A stretch of 64,000 nucleotides of DNA from Bradyrhizobium sp. ISRA430 (lineage in GTDB: Bacteria; Pseudomonadota; Alphaproteobacteria; Rhizobiales; Xanthobacteraceae): assembly GCF_029909975.1 (NCBI RefSeq), contig NZ_CP094516.1:930001-994000 (forward strand). The letters run 5' to 3'. Numbering within the stretch: position 1 is the stretch's first letter; each line of letters begins with the position of its first letter. Positions 49,020-60,527 of this stretch are shown in pieces. Position numbers and translations under genes: made by a program. The notes beneath the pieces were generated by a model. It was not told the DNA's origin. It made no database searches and saw only the letters and a list, made by a program, of their open reading frames with translations.

Positions 49020-50810
49020 ATGCCCGACACATCTTCATCTCTGCACCTGTTCGCCGACGTGCTCGCGCGCGTGCACGCCGCCTGCCGCGCACTCGCGACG
49101 GAAGCCAACTGGCCCGAGGGCATCGATTTCTCGCGCGTGGTGGTCGAGCCGCCGCGCGACCCGTCTCATGGCGACATGGCGACCAACGCCGCCATGGTGC
49201 TGGCGAAGGAAGCCAAGACCAAGCCGCGCGACCTCGCCGAGCAGATTGCGGAGCGGCTCCGCGCCGACGCGCTGATCGCCAAGGTCGACGTCGCCGGTCC
49301 CGGCTTCATCAACCTCACGCTGAAGCCCGCCGCCTGGACCGAGTCGCTGCGGACCGTGCTGCGCGAGGGCGGCGAGTACGGCCGCATCCATGGCGGGTCG
49401 AAGGTCAATGTCGAGTATGTCTCGGCCAACCCGACCGGACCGATGCATGTCGGCCATTGCCGCGGCGCCGTGTTCGGCGATGCGCTGGCCAGCCTGCTGC
49501 AGTTCGCCGGCCACGACGTGACGCGCGAGTACTACATCAACGATGCCGGCGCCCAGGTCGACGTGCTGGCACGGTCCGCCTTCCTCAGGTATCGCGAGGC
49601 ACTGGGCGAGAGCATCGGCCCGATCCCCGATGGGCTCTATCCGGGCGACTATCTCAAGCCAGTCGGCGCGGCCCTCGCGAAGGAGCACGGCGACAAGCTG
49701 CTCACGATGAGTGAAGCCGAGTGGCTGCCGACGGTTCGCGCCAAGGCGATCGCGATGATGATGGACGAGATCAAGGACGATCTTGCCGCCCTCAACATCC
49801 GCCACGACGTGTTTTTCTCGGAGCGTTCGCTGATCGAGAGCGACAACAACAAGGTTGCCGAGACCATCGATTTCCTGCGCGCCAAGGGCGACATCTACGA
49901 GGGCCGCCTACCGCCGCCGAAGGGCGCGCCGGTCGAGGACTGGGAAGATCGCGAACAGCTCCTGTTCAAGGCGACGGCTTACGGCGACGATGTCGATCGT
50001 CCGCTGATCAAGTCGGACAACTCCTACACCTACTTCGCTTCCGACATCGCCTACCACAAGAACAAGTTCGACCGCGGCTTCGCCGAGATGATCGACGTGT
50101 GGGGCGCCGACCATGGCGGCTACATCAAGCGCATGCAGGCGGCGGTGAAAGCGACGACATCCGGCAAGGGAAGCCTCGACGTCAAGATCGTCCAGCTCGT
50201 CAAGCTCCTGCGCAACGGCGAGCCAGTCAAAATGTCCAAGCGATCCGGGGACTTCGTCACCTTGCGTGAGGTCGTGGATGAGGTCGGCCAGGACGCCGTC
50301 CGCTTCATGATGCTCTACCGCAAGAATGATGCGGTGCTGGATTTCGACCTCGCCAAGGTCATGGAGCAATCGCGCGACAACCCGGTATTCTACGTGCAGT
50401 ACGGCCATGCCCGCGGTCACTCGATTTTCCGGAACGCCAGGGCGGAGGTATTTCCAGAACTCCCTGAGGAGGCGGACAAGCGCCTTGCCTGGCTCGGCGA
50501 GTCGGCGCTGGAGCGGCTGTCAGACCCGGCGGAGCTCGACCTGCTCAAGCGGCTCGCAATTTATCCGCGGATGCTGGAAGCGGCAGCAGGCGCCCATGAG
50601 CCGCACCGAATTGCCTTTTATCTCTATGACTTAGCTAGCGAATTTCACGCGCTTTGGACGAAGGGGCGCGATCTGCCCTATTTACGCTTCATTATCAATA
50701 ATGATGCACAGCTTACAAAGGCGCGGCTGGCCATGGTCCAGGGCGTCGTCTCGGTCCTGGCATCGGGCCTCGCCATCCTCGGCGTCCATGCCCCGAACGA
50801 GATGCGGTAG
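49020..50810 (+). CDS. argS: Arginyl-tRNA synthetase
   Basis: 596 residues, class I. HIGH-type motif HVGH (143-146) in [14 protein letters not shown] and KMSK (404-407) in [12 protein letters not shown]. The N-terminal additional domain and the C-terminal anticodon-binding DALR domain ([16 protein letters not shown]) are present. Charges tRNA-Arg. Start ATG directly follows GGCGGCGCCC after dgt. Confidence 0.98.
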   Translation: MPDTSSSLHLFADVLARVHAACRALATEANWPEGIDFSRVVVEPPRDPSHGDMATNAAMVLAKEAKTKPRDLAEQIAERLRADALIAKVDVAGPGFINLTLKPAAWTESLRTVLREGGEYGRIHGGSKVNVEYVSANPTGPMHVGHCRGAVFGDALASLLQFAGHDVTREYYINDAGAQVDVLARSAFLRYREALGESIGPIPDGLYPGDYLKPVGAALAKEHGDKLLTMSEAEWLPTVRAKAIAMMMDEIKDDLAALNIRHDVFFSERSLIESDNNKVAETIDFLRAKGDIYEGRLPPPKGAPVEDWEDREQLLFKATAYGDDVDRPLIKSDNSYTYFASDIAYHKNKFDRGFAEMIDVWGADHGGYIKRMQAAVKATTSGKGSLDVKIVQLVKLLRNGEPVKMSKRSGDFVTLREVVDEVGQDAVRFMMLYRKNDAVLDFDLAKVMEQSRDNPVFYVQYGHARGHSIFRNARAEVFPELPEEADKRLAWLGESALERLSDPAELDLLKRLAIYPRMLEAAAGAHEPHRIAFYLYDLASEFHALWTKGRDLPYLRFIINNDAQLTKARLAMVQGVVSVLASGLAILGVHAPNEMR

Positions 50811-50950
50811 TTTGGGGCGAACTACTTAATGGGAATTCGGGGGTAACCGGCAGAAGCCGGACCGCTTAGACTTGGTTGAAAGCCTTGTGGGTCGAAAGTC
50901 GCGCCTTGGTCGAGGGGCGCGCGGCTTTCCCGAAGGGACGCATCATCACG

Positions 50951-52522
50951 ATGGCCGATCGATATCAGCACAGACCGTTTCCTTCCGATGACTATCGTCG
51001 TGGTGACGACCAGCATGGGCGGGCGGAAAGCGATCCTTTGGCCGAACTCGCCCGCCTGATCGGGCAGACCGATCCGTTTGCGGCGCAGGGCGAGCCCGGC
51101 GCGCGGAAGGCGGCGCCTGCGCCCGCACCGTACCAGCAGCCGGCCCAACACCATCCGGAAGACGATTACCCGCAGGATAGCTACCAGCAGGGCTACGAGG
51201 AGCCGGCCCCGCCGGCGCCTCCGCCCGGGCCGCCGTCATGGATGCGCCGCGCCAACGTACAGCCGCAGCAGCCCGCATCTGCGCCGCAGCCCGACTATCC
51301 CGTGACGGTGAATCCCGTGCACCCGCTGCATCGCTATTCGGCGCAGCCGGCACAGCGGGAGCCTGATTTTGATCAGCCGCAGGCCCATCAGGGGCAAGCG
51401 TATCAGGATCAGGGCTACCGGGACCAAGCCTACCACGACCAAGCGTACCAGGATCCACACGAGCAGCCCGATCCGTCGCGCTACGATGAGGCCCTGTACG
51501 GACGTCTCGAGGCTGGCCAGGAGGATTTTCAACGCGAGGCGGCGTATCCGGACGATCCTTACGCCTTCCAGAGCGACTATCCCGAGGCTGAGCTCGACGA
51601 GCCCAAAAAGCAGCGCGGCGGCATGATGACGGTCGTGGCGATCCTGGCGCTGGCCGTGGTCGGCACCGGCGCAGCCTTCGCCTACAAGAGCTACATGGGA
51701 TCGCCGCGTAGCGGCGAGCCGCCGATCATCAAGGCCGACAACACGCCAACCAAGGTCGTGCCGACGCCGTCCGACTCCTCGGCCAAGGTGCCGGACCGCA
51801 TGGTGAGCGGCGACGGCAGCGAGAAGATCGTTCCGCGCGAGGAAGCGCCGGTCGATCTCAACGCCAAGTCGGGCGGTCCACGCGTGGTGTTTCCGCCGCT
51901 GAACCAGAACGCAAATCCGCCGCCGGTCGCGAGCGTCTCGCCGTCAACGCTGCCGCCGCCGAACGCAGGCCAGATGGCCAGCAACGGCACTCTGCCGAAT
52001 AACGAGCCGCGCCGGATCAAGACACTCGCCGTGAAGGGCGATCAGACCGACAGCACGACGCCGCAAACGGCTGCGGCCGCGAAGCCCGCGGCTCCGCCGA
52101 AGCCTATCGCTGCGCCGACCTCATCACACAATCCGCCGACCTCGGCCAATGCCAGCGCCAACCAACCGCTGTCGCTGGCACCGTCCGAACCGCCCGCACC
52201 AATGGCGGGGCAGCGGATGGCGGCAACGAATCCGACGCAGATCGCGCCCCCGAGCAGCGCTGGTGGTGGCTATCTGGTGCAGGTCTCCTCGCAGCTCAGC
52301 GAAGAGAGCGCCCAGGCATCCTATCGTGTGCTCCAAGGCAAGTACGGCAACGTGCTGGGCCCGCGGTCTCCGGTGGTGAAGCGGGTCGATCTTACCGACA
52401 AGGGCAAGGGAATCGTCTACCGCGCCTTCGCGGGGCCGTTCGGTTCGGCGGATGAGGCCGTGCAGGTCTGCAACAGTCTGAAATCTGCCGGTGGACCGCA
52501 GTGCCTCGTCCAGAGGAATTAA
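50951..52522 (+). CDS. SPOR-domain membrane protein
   Basis: 523 residues. An N-terminal low-complexity part rich in Gln, Tyr, Asp and Pro includes tandem QDQ/HDQAYQD repeats at about residues 150-175. A single membrane helix follows at about 225-247 (MTVVAILALAVVGTGAAFAY), then a Pro/Ala/Thr-rich periplasmic stretch and a C-terminal SPOR domain (GGGYLVQVSSQLSEESAQAS ... VCNSLKSAGGPQCLV). SPOR domains bind glycan strands stripped of stem peptides at the division septum. ATG at 50951 has AAGGGA upstream. Placed between argS and nagZ as in related genomes. Confidence 0.9.
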   Translation: MADRYQHRPFPSDDYRRGDDQHGRAESDPLAELARLIGQTDPFAAQGEPGARKAAPAPAPYQQPAQHHPEDDYPQDSYQQGYEEPAPPAPPPGPPSWMRRANVQPQQPASAPQPDYPVTVNPVHPLHRYSAQPAQREPDFDQPQAHQGQAYQDQGYRDQAYHDQAYQDPHEQPDPSRYDEALYGRLEAGQEDFQREAAYPDDPYAFQSDYPEAELDEPKKQRGGMMTVVAILALAVVGTGAAFAYKSYMGSPRSGEPPIIKADNTPTKVVPTPSDSSAKVPDRMVSGDGSEKIVPREEAPVDLNAKSGGPRVVFPPLNQNANPPPVASVSPSTLPPPNAGQMASNGTLPNNEPRRIKTLAVKGDQTDSTTPQTAAAAKPAAPPKPIAAPTSSHNPPTSANASANQPLSLAPSEPPAPMAGQRMAATNPTQIAPPSSAGGGYLVQVSSQLSEESAQASYRVLQGKYGNVLGPRSPVVKRVDLTDKGKGIVYRAFAGPFGSADEAVQVCNSLKSAGGPQCLVQRN

Positions 52523-52568
52523 CGGCGCTTTCCTTGACCCCCTAGCGGGGTAGGGTTAATCGGCCCTT

Positions 52569-53597
52569 ATGAGCACGCGGGCCTTCATTACCGGTGTATC
52601 CGGAACGGAACTGACCGCCGCCGAGCGGGAGTTTATCCGTGCCGAACGGCCATGGGGCTTCATTCTCTTCAAGCGCAATGTCGATAATCCGGCGCAAGTC
52701 GCTTCACTGGTTAGGGAATTGCGGGACGCTGCAGACGCCCCTGATGCCCCGGTCCTGATCGATCAGGAAGGTGGACGGGTGCAGCGGCTAGGCCCGCCGC
52801 ACTGGCCGGTCTATCCGCCAGGCGCCGTTTTCGCGGCCCTGTACGACACTGATTCGGCCCTTGGGCTGACGGCCGCGCGCCTCAGCGCCCGGCTCATCGC
52901 GGCCGATCTGGCCGATCTTGGCATCACCGTGGACTGCCTGCCGTTGGCAGACGTACCGGTTCCGGACGCCGACGCCGTAATCGGCAACCGCGCCTATGGC
53001 ACCTCGCCGGGCAAGGTCGCGGCGATCGCGCGCGCAGTGACGGACGGGCTGGAACAGGGCGGTGTGCTGCCCGTTCTCAAACACATCCCCGGCCACGGAC
53101 GCGCGACCGCCGACACCCATTTCAAGCTGCCGACCGTCGACACGCCCAGGGATGAGCTGGAACGGACGGATTTCGCCGCCTTCAGGCCGCTCGCGGATCT
53201 GCCGATGGCCATGACTGCACATGTTGTGTTTAGCGCCTTCGACCCCGCCCATCCGGCGACGACTTCTGCGACAATGATAGCTCAGGTGATTCGTGGCCTG
53301 ATCGGGTTCCAGGGTTTGTTAATGAGTGATGACGTGTCGATGAACGCACTGGCGGGGAGCCTCGCCGAGCGGACCCGGGCCATCTTTGCGGCCGGCTGCG
53401 ACATGGCTCTGCACTGCAATGGCAACATCGAGGAGATGCGCGATGTCGCCGGGCAAACGCCTGAACTGTCGGGCAAGGCATTGGACCGGGCGAATGCTGC
53501 GCTCGCCGCGCGCAAGCCGCCGCAGCCGTTCGACCGGGCGGCCGCTCGCGCGGAACTGGACGCATTGATCGCACGGGCAAACACGGCTTCCGCATGA
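52569..53597 (+). CDS. nagZ: Beta-N-acetylhexosaminidase (glycoside hydrolase family 3)
   Basis: 342 residues. The GH3 NagZ motif KHIPGHGR (171-178), followed by ATADTH, and the catalytic Asp254 or Asp255 in LLMSDDVSMNAL are present. It removes GlcNAc from muropeptides in the cytoplasm for wall recycling and, in many bacteria, beta-lactamase induction. Overlaps scpA by 4 bases (ATGA), so translation is coupled. Confidence 0.95.
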   Translation: MSTRAFITGVSGTELTAAEREFIRAERPWGFILFKRNVDNPAQVASLVRELRDAADAPDAPVLIDQEGGRVQRLGPPHWPVYPPGAVFAALYDTDSALGLTAARLSARLIAADLADLGITVDCLPLADVPVPDADAVIGNRAYGTSPGKVAAIARAVTDGLEQGGVLPVLKHIPGHGRATADTHFKLPTVDTPRDELERTDFAAFRPLADLPMAMTAHVVFSAFDPAHPATTSATMIAQVIRGLIGFQGLLMSDDVSMNALAGSLAERTRAIFAAGCDMALHCNGNIEEMRDVAGQTPELSGKALDRANAALAARKPPQPFDRAAARAELDALIARANTASA

Positions 53598-54433
53598 CCG
53601 CAGAAATTCTATCGTTCGAAACTGGGCGGCCCGCAGAGCTTGCCGAGGGTGAACCGGCGCTGGTCGTTGATGTCGAGGGCTATGAGGGCCCGCTCGACCT
53701 GTTGCTCGCGCTGGCGCGGCAGCAGAAGGTCGATCTCGCCAAGATCTCCATCCTGGCATTGGCTGATCAGTACCTGCATTTCATCGAAGCGGCGCGAAAG
53801 ATCAGGCTGGAGCTTGCGGCCGATTATCTCGTGATGGCGGCCTGGCTCGCGTTCCTGAAGTCGCGCCTGCTTTTGCCAGAGCCGCCGACGGCTGAAGGTC
53901 CGAGCGCAGAAGAGATGGCGACTGCGCTCGCCAACCGGCTGCGCCGCCTGGAAGCCATTCGCGAGGCCGCCAACCGGCTGATGAACAGGCAGCAGTTGCT
54001 GCGTGACATCTTCCCGCGGGGCGAGCCCGAGCAGATCGCCGAGGTCAAGCATCCGAAATACACGGCGACGCTGTACGACCTGCTCACCGCCTATGCCGCG
54101 CAGCGCCAGTCGCGTGTGCTCGCGAGCGTACATCTCGCCAAGCGCACGGTGTGGTCGCTCGCCGAAGCACGCGCCACTCTGGAGCGGCTGGTCGGCAGCA
54201 TCACTGAATCGGATGACTGGGGAAGCCTCGACGACTTCCTGGTCCGCTACGTCGCCGATCCGTCGCAGCGCGCGACAGTGTTCGCCTCGAGCTTCGCCGC
54301 CGCGCTCGAACTGGTGCGGGAAGGTCAGTTGGAACTGAACCAGAAAGAGGCGTTTGCGCCCATCTATTTTCGGAAGGGGCGCCATAAACCGGTACCAGAC
54401 GCAGCTCCTGCGCCTGACGCTCCGGTCGGTTAA
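53594..54433 (+). CDS. scpA: Segregation and condensation protein A
   Basis: 279 residues, kleisin subunit of the bacterial SMC complex. VDVEGYEGPLDLLLALARQQ at the N-terminus and DYLVMAAWLAFLKSRLLLPE are ScpA hallmarks; the C-terminal winged helix is present near VRYVADPSQRATVFASSFAA. With ScpB and SMC it compacts chromosomes. Starts inside the nagZ stop and is followed by scpB 21 bp later. Confidence 0.96.
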   Translation: MTAEILSFETGRPAELAEGEPALVVDVEGYEGPLDLLLALARQQKVDLAKISILALADQYLHFIEAARKIRLELAADYLVMAAWLAFLKSRLLLPEPPTAEGPSAEEMATALANRLRRLEAIREAANRLMNRQQLLRDIFPRGEPEQIAEVKHPKYTATLYDLLTAYAAQRQSRVLASVHLAKRTVWSLAEARATLERLVGSITESDDWGSLDDFLVRYVADPSQRATVFASSFAAALELVREGQLELNQKEAFAPIYFRKGRHKPVPDAAPAPDAPVG

Positions 54434-54454
54434 GTGCAAGAAGGAGAAGCTGCC

Positions 54455-55192
54455 ATGGCCTTGGCGGAAGTTCGGGTAGAAGAGGTCGAGCCGATGGACA
54501 ACGAATCCCAGGCGCGCCCCGAAGAATTGCGGCTGCTCGAAGCGTTGCTGTTCGCCTCGAGCGAACCGCTGGATACCGCGACGCTGGCCAAGCGGATGCC
54601 AGAAGGCGTCGACGTCAAGGCCGCACTCAACCAGTTGCAGGCTGAATATGCGACGCGCGGAGTGAACCTCGTGCGCGTCGCCAACAAATGGACGTTCCGC
54701 ACCGCCGGCGATCTCGCCTGGCTGATGACGCGGGAGAGCACTGAGACCCGCCGCCTGTCGCGCGCCGCAATCGAGGTGCTGGCGATCATCGCCTATCACC
54801 AGCCGGTGACGCGCGCCGAGATCGAGGAGATCCGCGGCGTCGTGACCTCGAAGGGCACGCTGGACGTGCTCCTGGAGACCGGCTGGATCAAGCCGCGCGG
54901 CCGGCGCAAGACGCCGGGCCGTCCGTTGACCTTCGGAACCACCGAGGCCTTCCTGTCGCAGTTTACCCTGGAACAGCTTGGCGACCTGCCGGGTCTGGAG
55001 GAGCTGAAAGGCACGGGCCTGTTGGATTCGCGGCTGCCGACCGGCTTCAGCGTGCCGAATCCCTCCGATGATCCGACATTGCGCGAGGACGAGGATCCGC
55101 TGGAACCGGGCGACGACCTCGACCTGGCGCTCGCGCCTGCACCCGAGCCGGAGACATCGGAAGGTGGCGGCGAGGGCGGCAGCGAGGACTGA
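54455..55192 (+). CDS. scpB: Segregation and condensation protein B
   Basis: 245 residues, two winged helices. LRLLEALLFASSEPLDTATL opens the first and AIEVLAIIAYHQPVTRAEIE the second; GRRKTPGRPLTFGTTEAFLS follows. The C-terminus is acidic and Pro/Glu/Gly-rich. ATG at 54455 is preferred over GTG at 54434 because AAGGAGAAG precedes it. Dimeric partner of ScpA. Confidence 0.96.
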   Translation: MALAEVRVEEVEPMDNESQARPEELRLLEALLFASSEPLDTATLAKRMPEGVDVKAALNQLQAEYATRGVNLVRVANKWTFRTAGDLAWLMTRESTETRRLSRAAIEVLAIIAYHQPVTRAEIEEIRGVVTSKGTLDVLLETGWIKPRGRRKTPGRPLTFGTTEAFLSQFTLEQLGDLPGLEELKGTGLLDSRLPTGFSVPNPSDDPTLREDEDPLEPGDDLDLALAPAPEPETSEGGGEGGSED

Positions 55193-55285
55193 CGTCCCGT
55201 CTTTCTACGGGCCCCCTGCGACGAGTTAACACTAGCAAGATTACCTAGCGCCAACAGCGAATTGGCGCTGCCTTGGTCCTTGTTT

Positions 55286-55318
55286 TTGACACCTGCGAAG
55301 CCTAGGTTTCGGTAAAGA
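55286..55318 (+). promoter_or_regulatory. Possible promoter before tatA
   Basis: A perfect TTGACA (55286-55291) within TGTTTTTGACACC lies 68 bp before the tatA ATG; TAAAGA (55313-55318) is the nearest -10-like hexamer but the 21-bp spacer is too long. An upstream 8-bp hairpin (55247-55254 with 55262-55269) followed by TTGTTTTT may end the scpB transcript. Confidence 0.35.
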
Positions 55319-55358
55319 TCGGCCGGTCCCCGGCCATGCGTGTTTGGAGGGTTGCAGG

Positions 55359-55592
55359 ATGGGTTCGCTTAGCATTTGGCACTGGATCTTGGTGATCGCA
55401 GTGGTCCTGCTGCTGTTCGGCCGCGGCAAGATTTCGGACCTGATGGGTGACGTGGCGCAGGGTATCAAGGCTTTCAAGAAGGGCATGCAGGACGACGACA
55501 AGCCCGCCGACAAGCCGGAGCCGGCCAAGTCCATCGAGCACAATGCCGCGCCGACCGCGGCCCGGTCCGACGTCGGCAGCAAGGCCGTCTGA
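55359..55592 (+). CDS. tatA: Twin-arginine translocase subunit TatA
   Basis: 77 residues. N-terminal membrane helix [19 protein letters not shown] with the FGRGK hinge (one-step from the usual FG), an amphipathic helix [19 protein letters not shown] and an acidic tail. TatA oligomers form the translocation pore for folded proteins; substrates in this window include the Tat-signal protein at 4882. ATG at 55359 has TTGGAGGG upstream. First of tatABC. Confidence 0.96.
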   Translation: MGSLSIWHWILVIAVVLLLFGRGKISDLMGDVAQGIKAFKKGMQDDDKPADKPEPAKSIEHNAAPTAARSDVGSKAV

Positions 55593-55677
55593 GCCAAAGA
55601 GTGGACAGACGCGGGCGGCCCCGATCCCTTAGCGAAGAGGATTGGGCCGGTTGCGGCTGGCCTGAACGGAACATCTC

Positions 55678-56202
55678 ATGTTCGACATCGGCTGGAGTGA
55701 ACTGGTCCTCATCGGGGTCGTAGCGCTCGTCGCCATCGGCCCGAAAGAGCTGCCGGGCGTGCTGCGCATGGTCGGACAGTGGATGGGCAAGGCCCGCAAG
55801 ATGGCCGCCGAATTCCAGGGCCAATTCCAGGAGGCGATGCGCGAGGCCGAGATGGCCGACCTCAAGAAGAGCTTTGATGAGGTCAAGGAAGCCGCCTCCG
55901 GCTTCACCGGCAACAACCTGATGACCTCGCTGCAGAAGGACGTCAGCGACGCGCTGCGCGTCGATGCGCTCGACAAGCCGGCCGAGACCTCAACGACCGC
56001 TGCAATCGAGCCGCCGGCGACTTCAAGTGAGGCGCCGGTAACGCCAACCACACCGGAAGCCCCGACGCCCGAGACCTTCGTGGAAGCCGAGGCACATGCC
56101 GCGGCGAACGAACCGCTCGCCATCACCCGTGAGGTCGAGCCAGCGCCGGTCACCCAGGACACCGCGCCACCCGAGGCGATCAAGGACGCCAAAGCGTCAT
56201 GA
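55678..56202 (+). CDS. tatB: Twin-arginine translocase subunit TatB
   Basis: 174 residues. [20 protein letters not shown] is the TatB membrane helix with the conserved Glu8, followed by [20 protein letters not shown] and a long helix. The C-terminal 100 residues are a Pro/Ala/Thr/Glu-rich tail of low complexity. TatB with TatC forms the signal-peptide receptor. Overlaps tatC by 4 bases (ATGA). Confidence 0.96.
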   Translation: MFDIGWSELVLIGVVALVAIGPKELPGVLRMVGQWMGKARKMAAEFQGQFQEAMREAEMADLKKSFDEVKEAASGFTGNNLMTSLQKDVSDALRVDALDKPAETSTTAAIEPPATSSEAPVTPTTPEAPTPETFVEAEAHAAANEPLAITREVEPAPVTQDTAPPEAIKDAKAS

Positions 56203-57008
56203 CCGACGCCGATATCGAAGCCAGCAAAGCGCCATTAATGGACCACCTGATCGAGCTGCGGTCGCGGCTGATCAAGGCGCTGCTTGGCTTCGGCGTGGCC
56301 TTTATCCTCTGCTTCTTCTTTGCCAAGCAGATCTACAACGTGCTGGTCTGGCCGTTCGTGTGGGTCGCGGGGCCGGAGAATTCGAAGTTCATCTACACGG
56401 CGTTGCTCGAATATTTCATCACGCAGCTCAAGCTCGCGTTGTTCGGCGCCGGCTTCATCTCGTTCCCGATCGTCGCCACGCAGATCTACAAGTTCGTCGC
56501 GCCCGGCCTCTATAAGCACGAGAAACAGGCCTTCCTGCCATATCTGGTCGCGACCCCGTTCTTCTTCGTGCTGGGCGCTATGCTGGTTTATTTCGTCGTG
56601 CTCCCGATGCTGATCCGCTTCTCGCTGGGCATGCAGCAGGCGGGGGGCGAGGAGACCGCGCAGATCGCACTGCTGCCCAAGGTCGGCGAATATCTGTCGC
56701 TGATGATGTCGCTGATCTTCGCCTTCGGCATCGCCTTCCAGCTCCCGGTGATCCTGACGCTGCTCGGCCGCATCGGCATCATCACCTCGCAGATGCTGCG
56801 GGAGAAGCGGCGCTATTTCATCGTCATCGCCTTCATCATCGCGGCTGTGCTGACGCCGCCGGACGTGCTCAGCCAGTGCTCGCTCGCCATTCCCCTGCTG
56901 GCTCTCTATGAGGGCTCGATCATCGCGGTGGCGATGGTGGAGAAGAAGGCGGCCGCGTCGCAGGCCTCCAGCAGCGGCGCATCGTCGAGCGCCAATCCGG
57001 CCGAGTAG
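56199..57008 (+). CDS. tatC: Twin-arginine translocase subunit TatC
   Basis: 269 residues, six membrane helices. The N-terminal [20 protein letters not shown] contains the conserved Glu/Arg that reads the twin-arginine signal; the periplasmic loop [20 protein letters not shown] and the late [20 protein letters not shown] are family motifs. The cytosolic tail is Ala/Ser-rich. Confidence 0.98.
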   Translation: MTDADIEASKAPLMDHLIELRSRLIKALLGFGVAFILCFFFAKQIYNVLVWPFVWVAGPENSKFIYTALLEYFITQLKLALFGAGFISFPIVATQIYKFVAPGLYKHEKQAFLPYLVATPFFFVLGAMLVYFVVLPMLIRFSLGMQQAGGEETAQIALLPKVGEYLSLMMSLIFAFGIAFQLPVILTLLGRIGIITSQMLREKRRYFIVIAFIIAAVLTPPDVLSQCSLAIPLLALYEGSIIAVAMVEKKAAASQASSSGASSSANPAE

Positions 57009-57035
57009 GGCGCTCGACCGTGCCCAATTGCGGAC

Positions 57036-57135
57036 GTCATTCCCCGCGGAAGCGGGGAATCCAGTACGCCGCGGCCTATCGAGGAATCACTGCCGTCTCT
57101 GGAATACTGGATCGCCCGCTTTCGCGGGCGATGAC
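57036..57135. repeat. Mirrored intergenic repeat, family 4 (GTCATTCCCCGC type), copy 1
   Basis: GTCATTCCCCGCGGAAGCGG opens it and CGCTTTCGCGGGCGATGAC closes it; the middle holds CTGGAATACTGGATCG. The copy at 62702-62820 is the same element in the opposite orientation. Occupies most of the tatC-serS gap. Confidence 0.85.
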
Positions 57136-57190
57136 GCCTGTGGTAGTGGGAAGCGCGGCGCAAACTCCCAGCACGAGCGTTGGTCGTTGA

Positions 57191-58543
<1,353 letters not shown>

Positions 58544-58617
58544 TACGTCGTTCGGGTTGCGAAGATCGGGCGGCTGGATATCCTGACGGCTGCCCGAGAA
58601 CTCGAAATCGCAGCCTC

Positions 58618-59007
58618 ATGCCCTTGCACCGCGACATCTTCTGGGTCGGCAGACAATGGGCGGTGACCGGATTTGGCATCCAGGCCGTCGACCAGCGCTT
58701 GCGCGGCGTGCTGGACATCGCGATCGCGCGGCTCTGGGACGACGATCTCATCCAGAACCGGCGGACCAAGCCCGGCGTCAATGTCGAGGACTTTGATAAG
58801 GCGCTGACGGTGGCACGCGGACGCTTTCCGCAAGCACAAGCGGCCGCTCCCATCGTAGCGCAACTGGATGGGCTCGACGTAGCGCAACTGGATGCGCTCG
58901 ACCGGATCGACGCATCGCCGGCCGCGAACCCGGTCATGCCGGCGATGAAGTTGCGGGCCGAAGGCAGACTCGCGCGCTTCCTGCCGCAATGGCGCATCCG
59001 ACGTTAG
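58618..59007 (+). CDS. Hypothetical protein (129 aa) with a short internal repeat
   Basis: Soluble, no signal or membrane helix. [20 protein letters not shown] is a segment I recall from many small Bradyrhizobium hypotheticals, supporting a real gene; the following [20 protein letters not shown] and [14 protein letters not shown] complete that core. An inserted tandem repeat (VAQLDGLD then VAQLDALD) comes from a 24-bp duplication at 58855-58878 and 58879-58902. No function known. Sits between serS and surE. Confidence 0.65.
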   Translation: MPLHRDIFWVGRQWAVTGFGIQAVDQRLRGVLDIAIARLWDDDLIQNRRTKPGVNVEDFDKALTVARGRFPQAQAAAPIVAQLDGLDVAQLDALDRIDASPAANPVMPAMKLRAEGRLARFLPQWRIRR

Positions 59008-59171
59008 GCGGGCAGGGCCGGAAGAGGCGGCCGACTCGGGGCAGCGGTTCCAGCAGTCCTGGATTGTCGGGCTCAGCCGAAATCCCGCAAAACCAGCTAG
59101 TTTGCCTGATCGGCCAGAGCCAGATAAGACGGCCTCCAACGCCTCACCCAACTCTTGGAATCGACCCCGGC

Positions 59172-59939
59172 ATGCGCATTCTCTGCACCAACGACGACGG
59201 TATCCACGCCCCCGGGCTCAAGGTCGTGGAGGAAATCGCGCGGGCGCTGTCCGATGATGTTTGGGTGGTGGCCCCCGAGCTCGACCAGTCCGGCGTGTCG
59301 CATTCGCTGTCGTTGAACGACCCGTTGCGCCTGCGCGAGGTCGGTCCGCAGCACTTTGCCGTGCGCGGCACCCCGACTGACTGCGTCATCATGGGTGCCC
59401 GCCACATCCTGGGCGCCAAGCTGCCCGATGTGGTGCTGTCCGGGGTCAACAAGGGCCGCAACGTCGCCGAGGACGTGGTCTATTCCGGCACCATTGCCGG
59501 CGCGCTGGAAGGCACCATACTGGGCCTGCCGTCGTTCGCGCTGTCGCAGGAATTCAGCATCGAGACACGCGAACGTCCGCCGTGGGACACCGCGCGCAAG
59601 TTCGGGCCCGACATCCTGCGCAAGGTGATCGCGGCAGGCGTCCCGAAGGATACGGTGATCAACGTCAACTTCCCGTCCTGTGCGCCCGAGGATGTTCTCG
59701 GCATCCGCGTGACGCGGCAGGGCAAGCGCAATCTCGGCTTCCTCAAGATCGACGAGCGCCGGGACGGCCGCGGCAATCCCTATTTCTGGATCGGCTTCGA
59801 GCGGACCGCGATGCTGGACACGCCTGCCGACGGCACCGACCTCGCGGCATTGCGGGACCGCTACGTCTCGGTCACGCCGCTCAGGCTCGACCGCACCGAT
59901 GAAGCGTTTTCCGAGGCGCTCGACGCGATGCTGAAATAG
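59172..59939 (+). CDS. surE: 5'-nucleotidase SurE
   Basis: 255 residues. [16 protein letters not shown] holds the metal-binding Asp-Asp; [20 protein letters not shown] is the second family motif. SurE dephosphorylates nucleoside monophosphates and exopolyphosphate, active in stationary phase and stress. ATG at 59172 gives the canonical N-terminus. Followed on the opposite strand by a response regulator, then pcm. Confidence 0.97.
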   Translation: MRILCTNDDGIHAPGLKVVEEIARALSDDVWVVAPELDQSGVSHSLSLNDPLRLREVGPQHFAVRGTPTDCVIMGARHILGAKLPDVVLSGVNKGRNVAEDVVYSGTIAGALEGTILGLPSFALSQEFSIETRERPPWDTARKFGPDILRKVIAAGVPKDTVINVNFPSCAPEDVLGIRVTRQGKRNLGFLKIDERRDGRGNPYFWIGFERTAMLDTPADGTDLAALRDRYVSVTPLRLDRTDEAFSEALDAMLK

Positions 59940-59942
59940 GAT

Positions 59943-60314
59943 CTAGCCGCCGCGAAGCGCGGCTTCGATGGTCTTGCCGAGCGCGTCGAGCTGAAACGGC
60001 TTCTGGAGCGCCGGCCGGTCGCGATATTGCTCGGGCAAGCCCGACGAGCCGTAACCAGTCGCGAAGATGAAGGGGCAGCCCTTGGCCTTGATCAGGTCGG
60101 CGACCGGCGAGATCACCTTGCCGTTGACGTTGACGTCGAGGATGGCGAGGTCGAACTCGGTCGATTGGGCGAGCCGGATCGCCTCGTTGATGTCGCCTGC
60201 CTCAGCCGCGACCCTATAGCCGAGCTCTTCCAGCATGTCCGCGACCATCATTCTGATCATGACCTCGTCCTCGACGAGGAATACAGAACGGCCCGACAGC
60301 CTTCCCGCAGCCAT
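59943..60314 (-). CDS. Single-domain response regulator (CheY-like)
   Basis: 123 residues, receiver only. VFLVEDEVMIRMMVADMLEE carries the acidic pocket; the phosphoacceptor is Asp60 in FDLAILDVNVNG; FIFATGYGSSGLP and ALQKPF complete the active site. ATG at 60314 has AAGGACT upstream; an ATG at 60332 lacks a ribosome site. It resembles PhyR-unrelated rhizobial receivers such as those acting on stress kinases. Placed antisense between surE and pcm. Confidence 0.9.
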   Translation of the reverse strand: MAAGRLSGRSVFLVEDEVMIRMMVADMLEELGYRVAAEAGDINEAIRLAQSTEFDLAILDVNVNGKVISPVADLIKAKGCPFIFATGYGSSGLPEQYRDRPALQKPFQLDALGKTIEAALRGG

Positions 60315-60527
60315 AAGTGAGTCCTTGCCCATTCGCACAAACGTTCGCAGATAACGCCAAGCGACGCAATGCGCGTTTCGGCTGGCGGAAACCTGCAAAC
60401 GGCGATCGCAGTTGATCCGTTGCTGGCCAAATGTGGTCAAGTGCTGCGCCAAAAGGCTATCATGAGTTCCTGAGCCGGAACAAGAATCGAGAGTTCGGCA
60501 CTGTCCCGAAGAGACGAACACAGGCAC

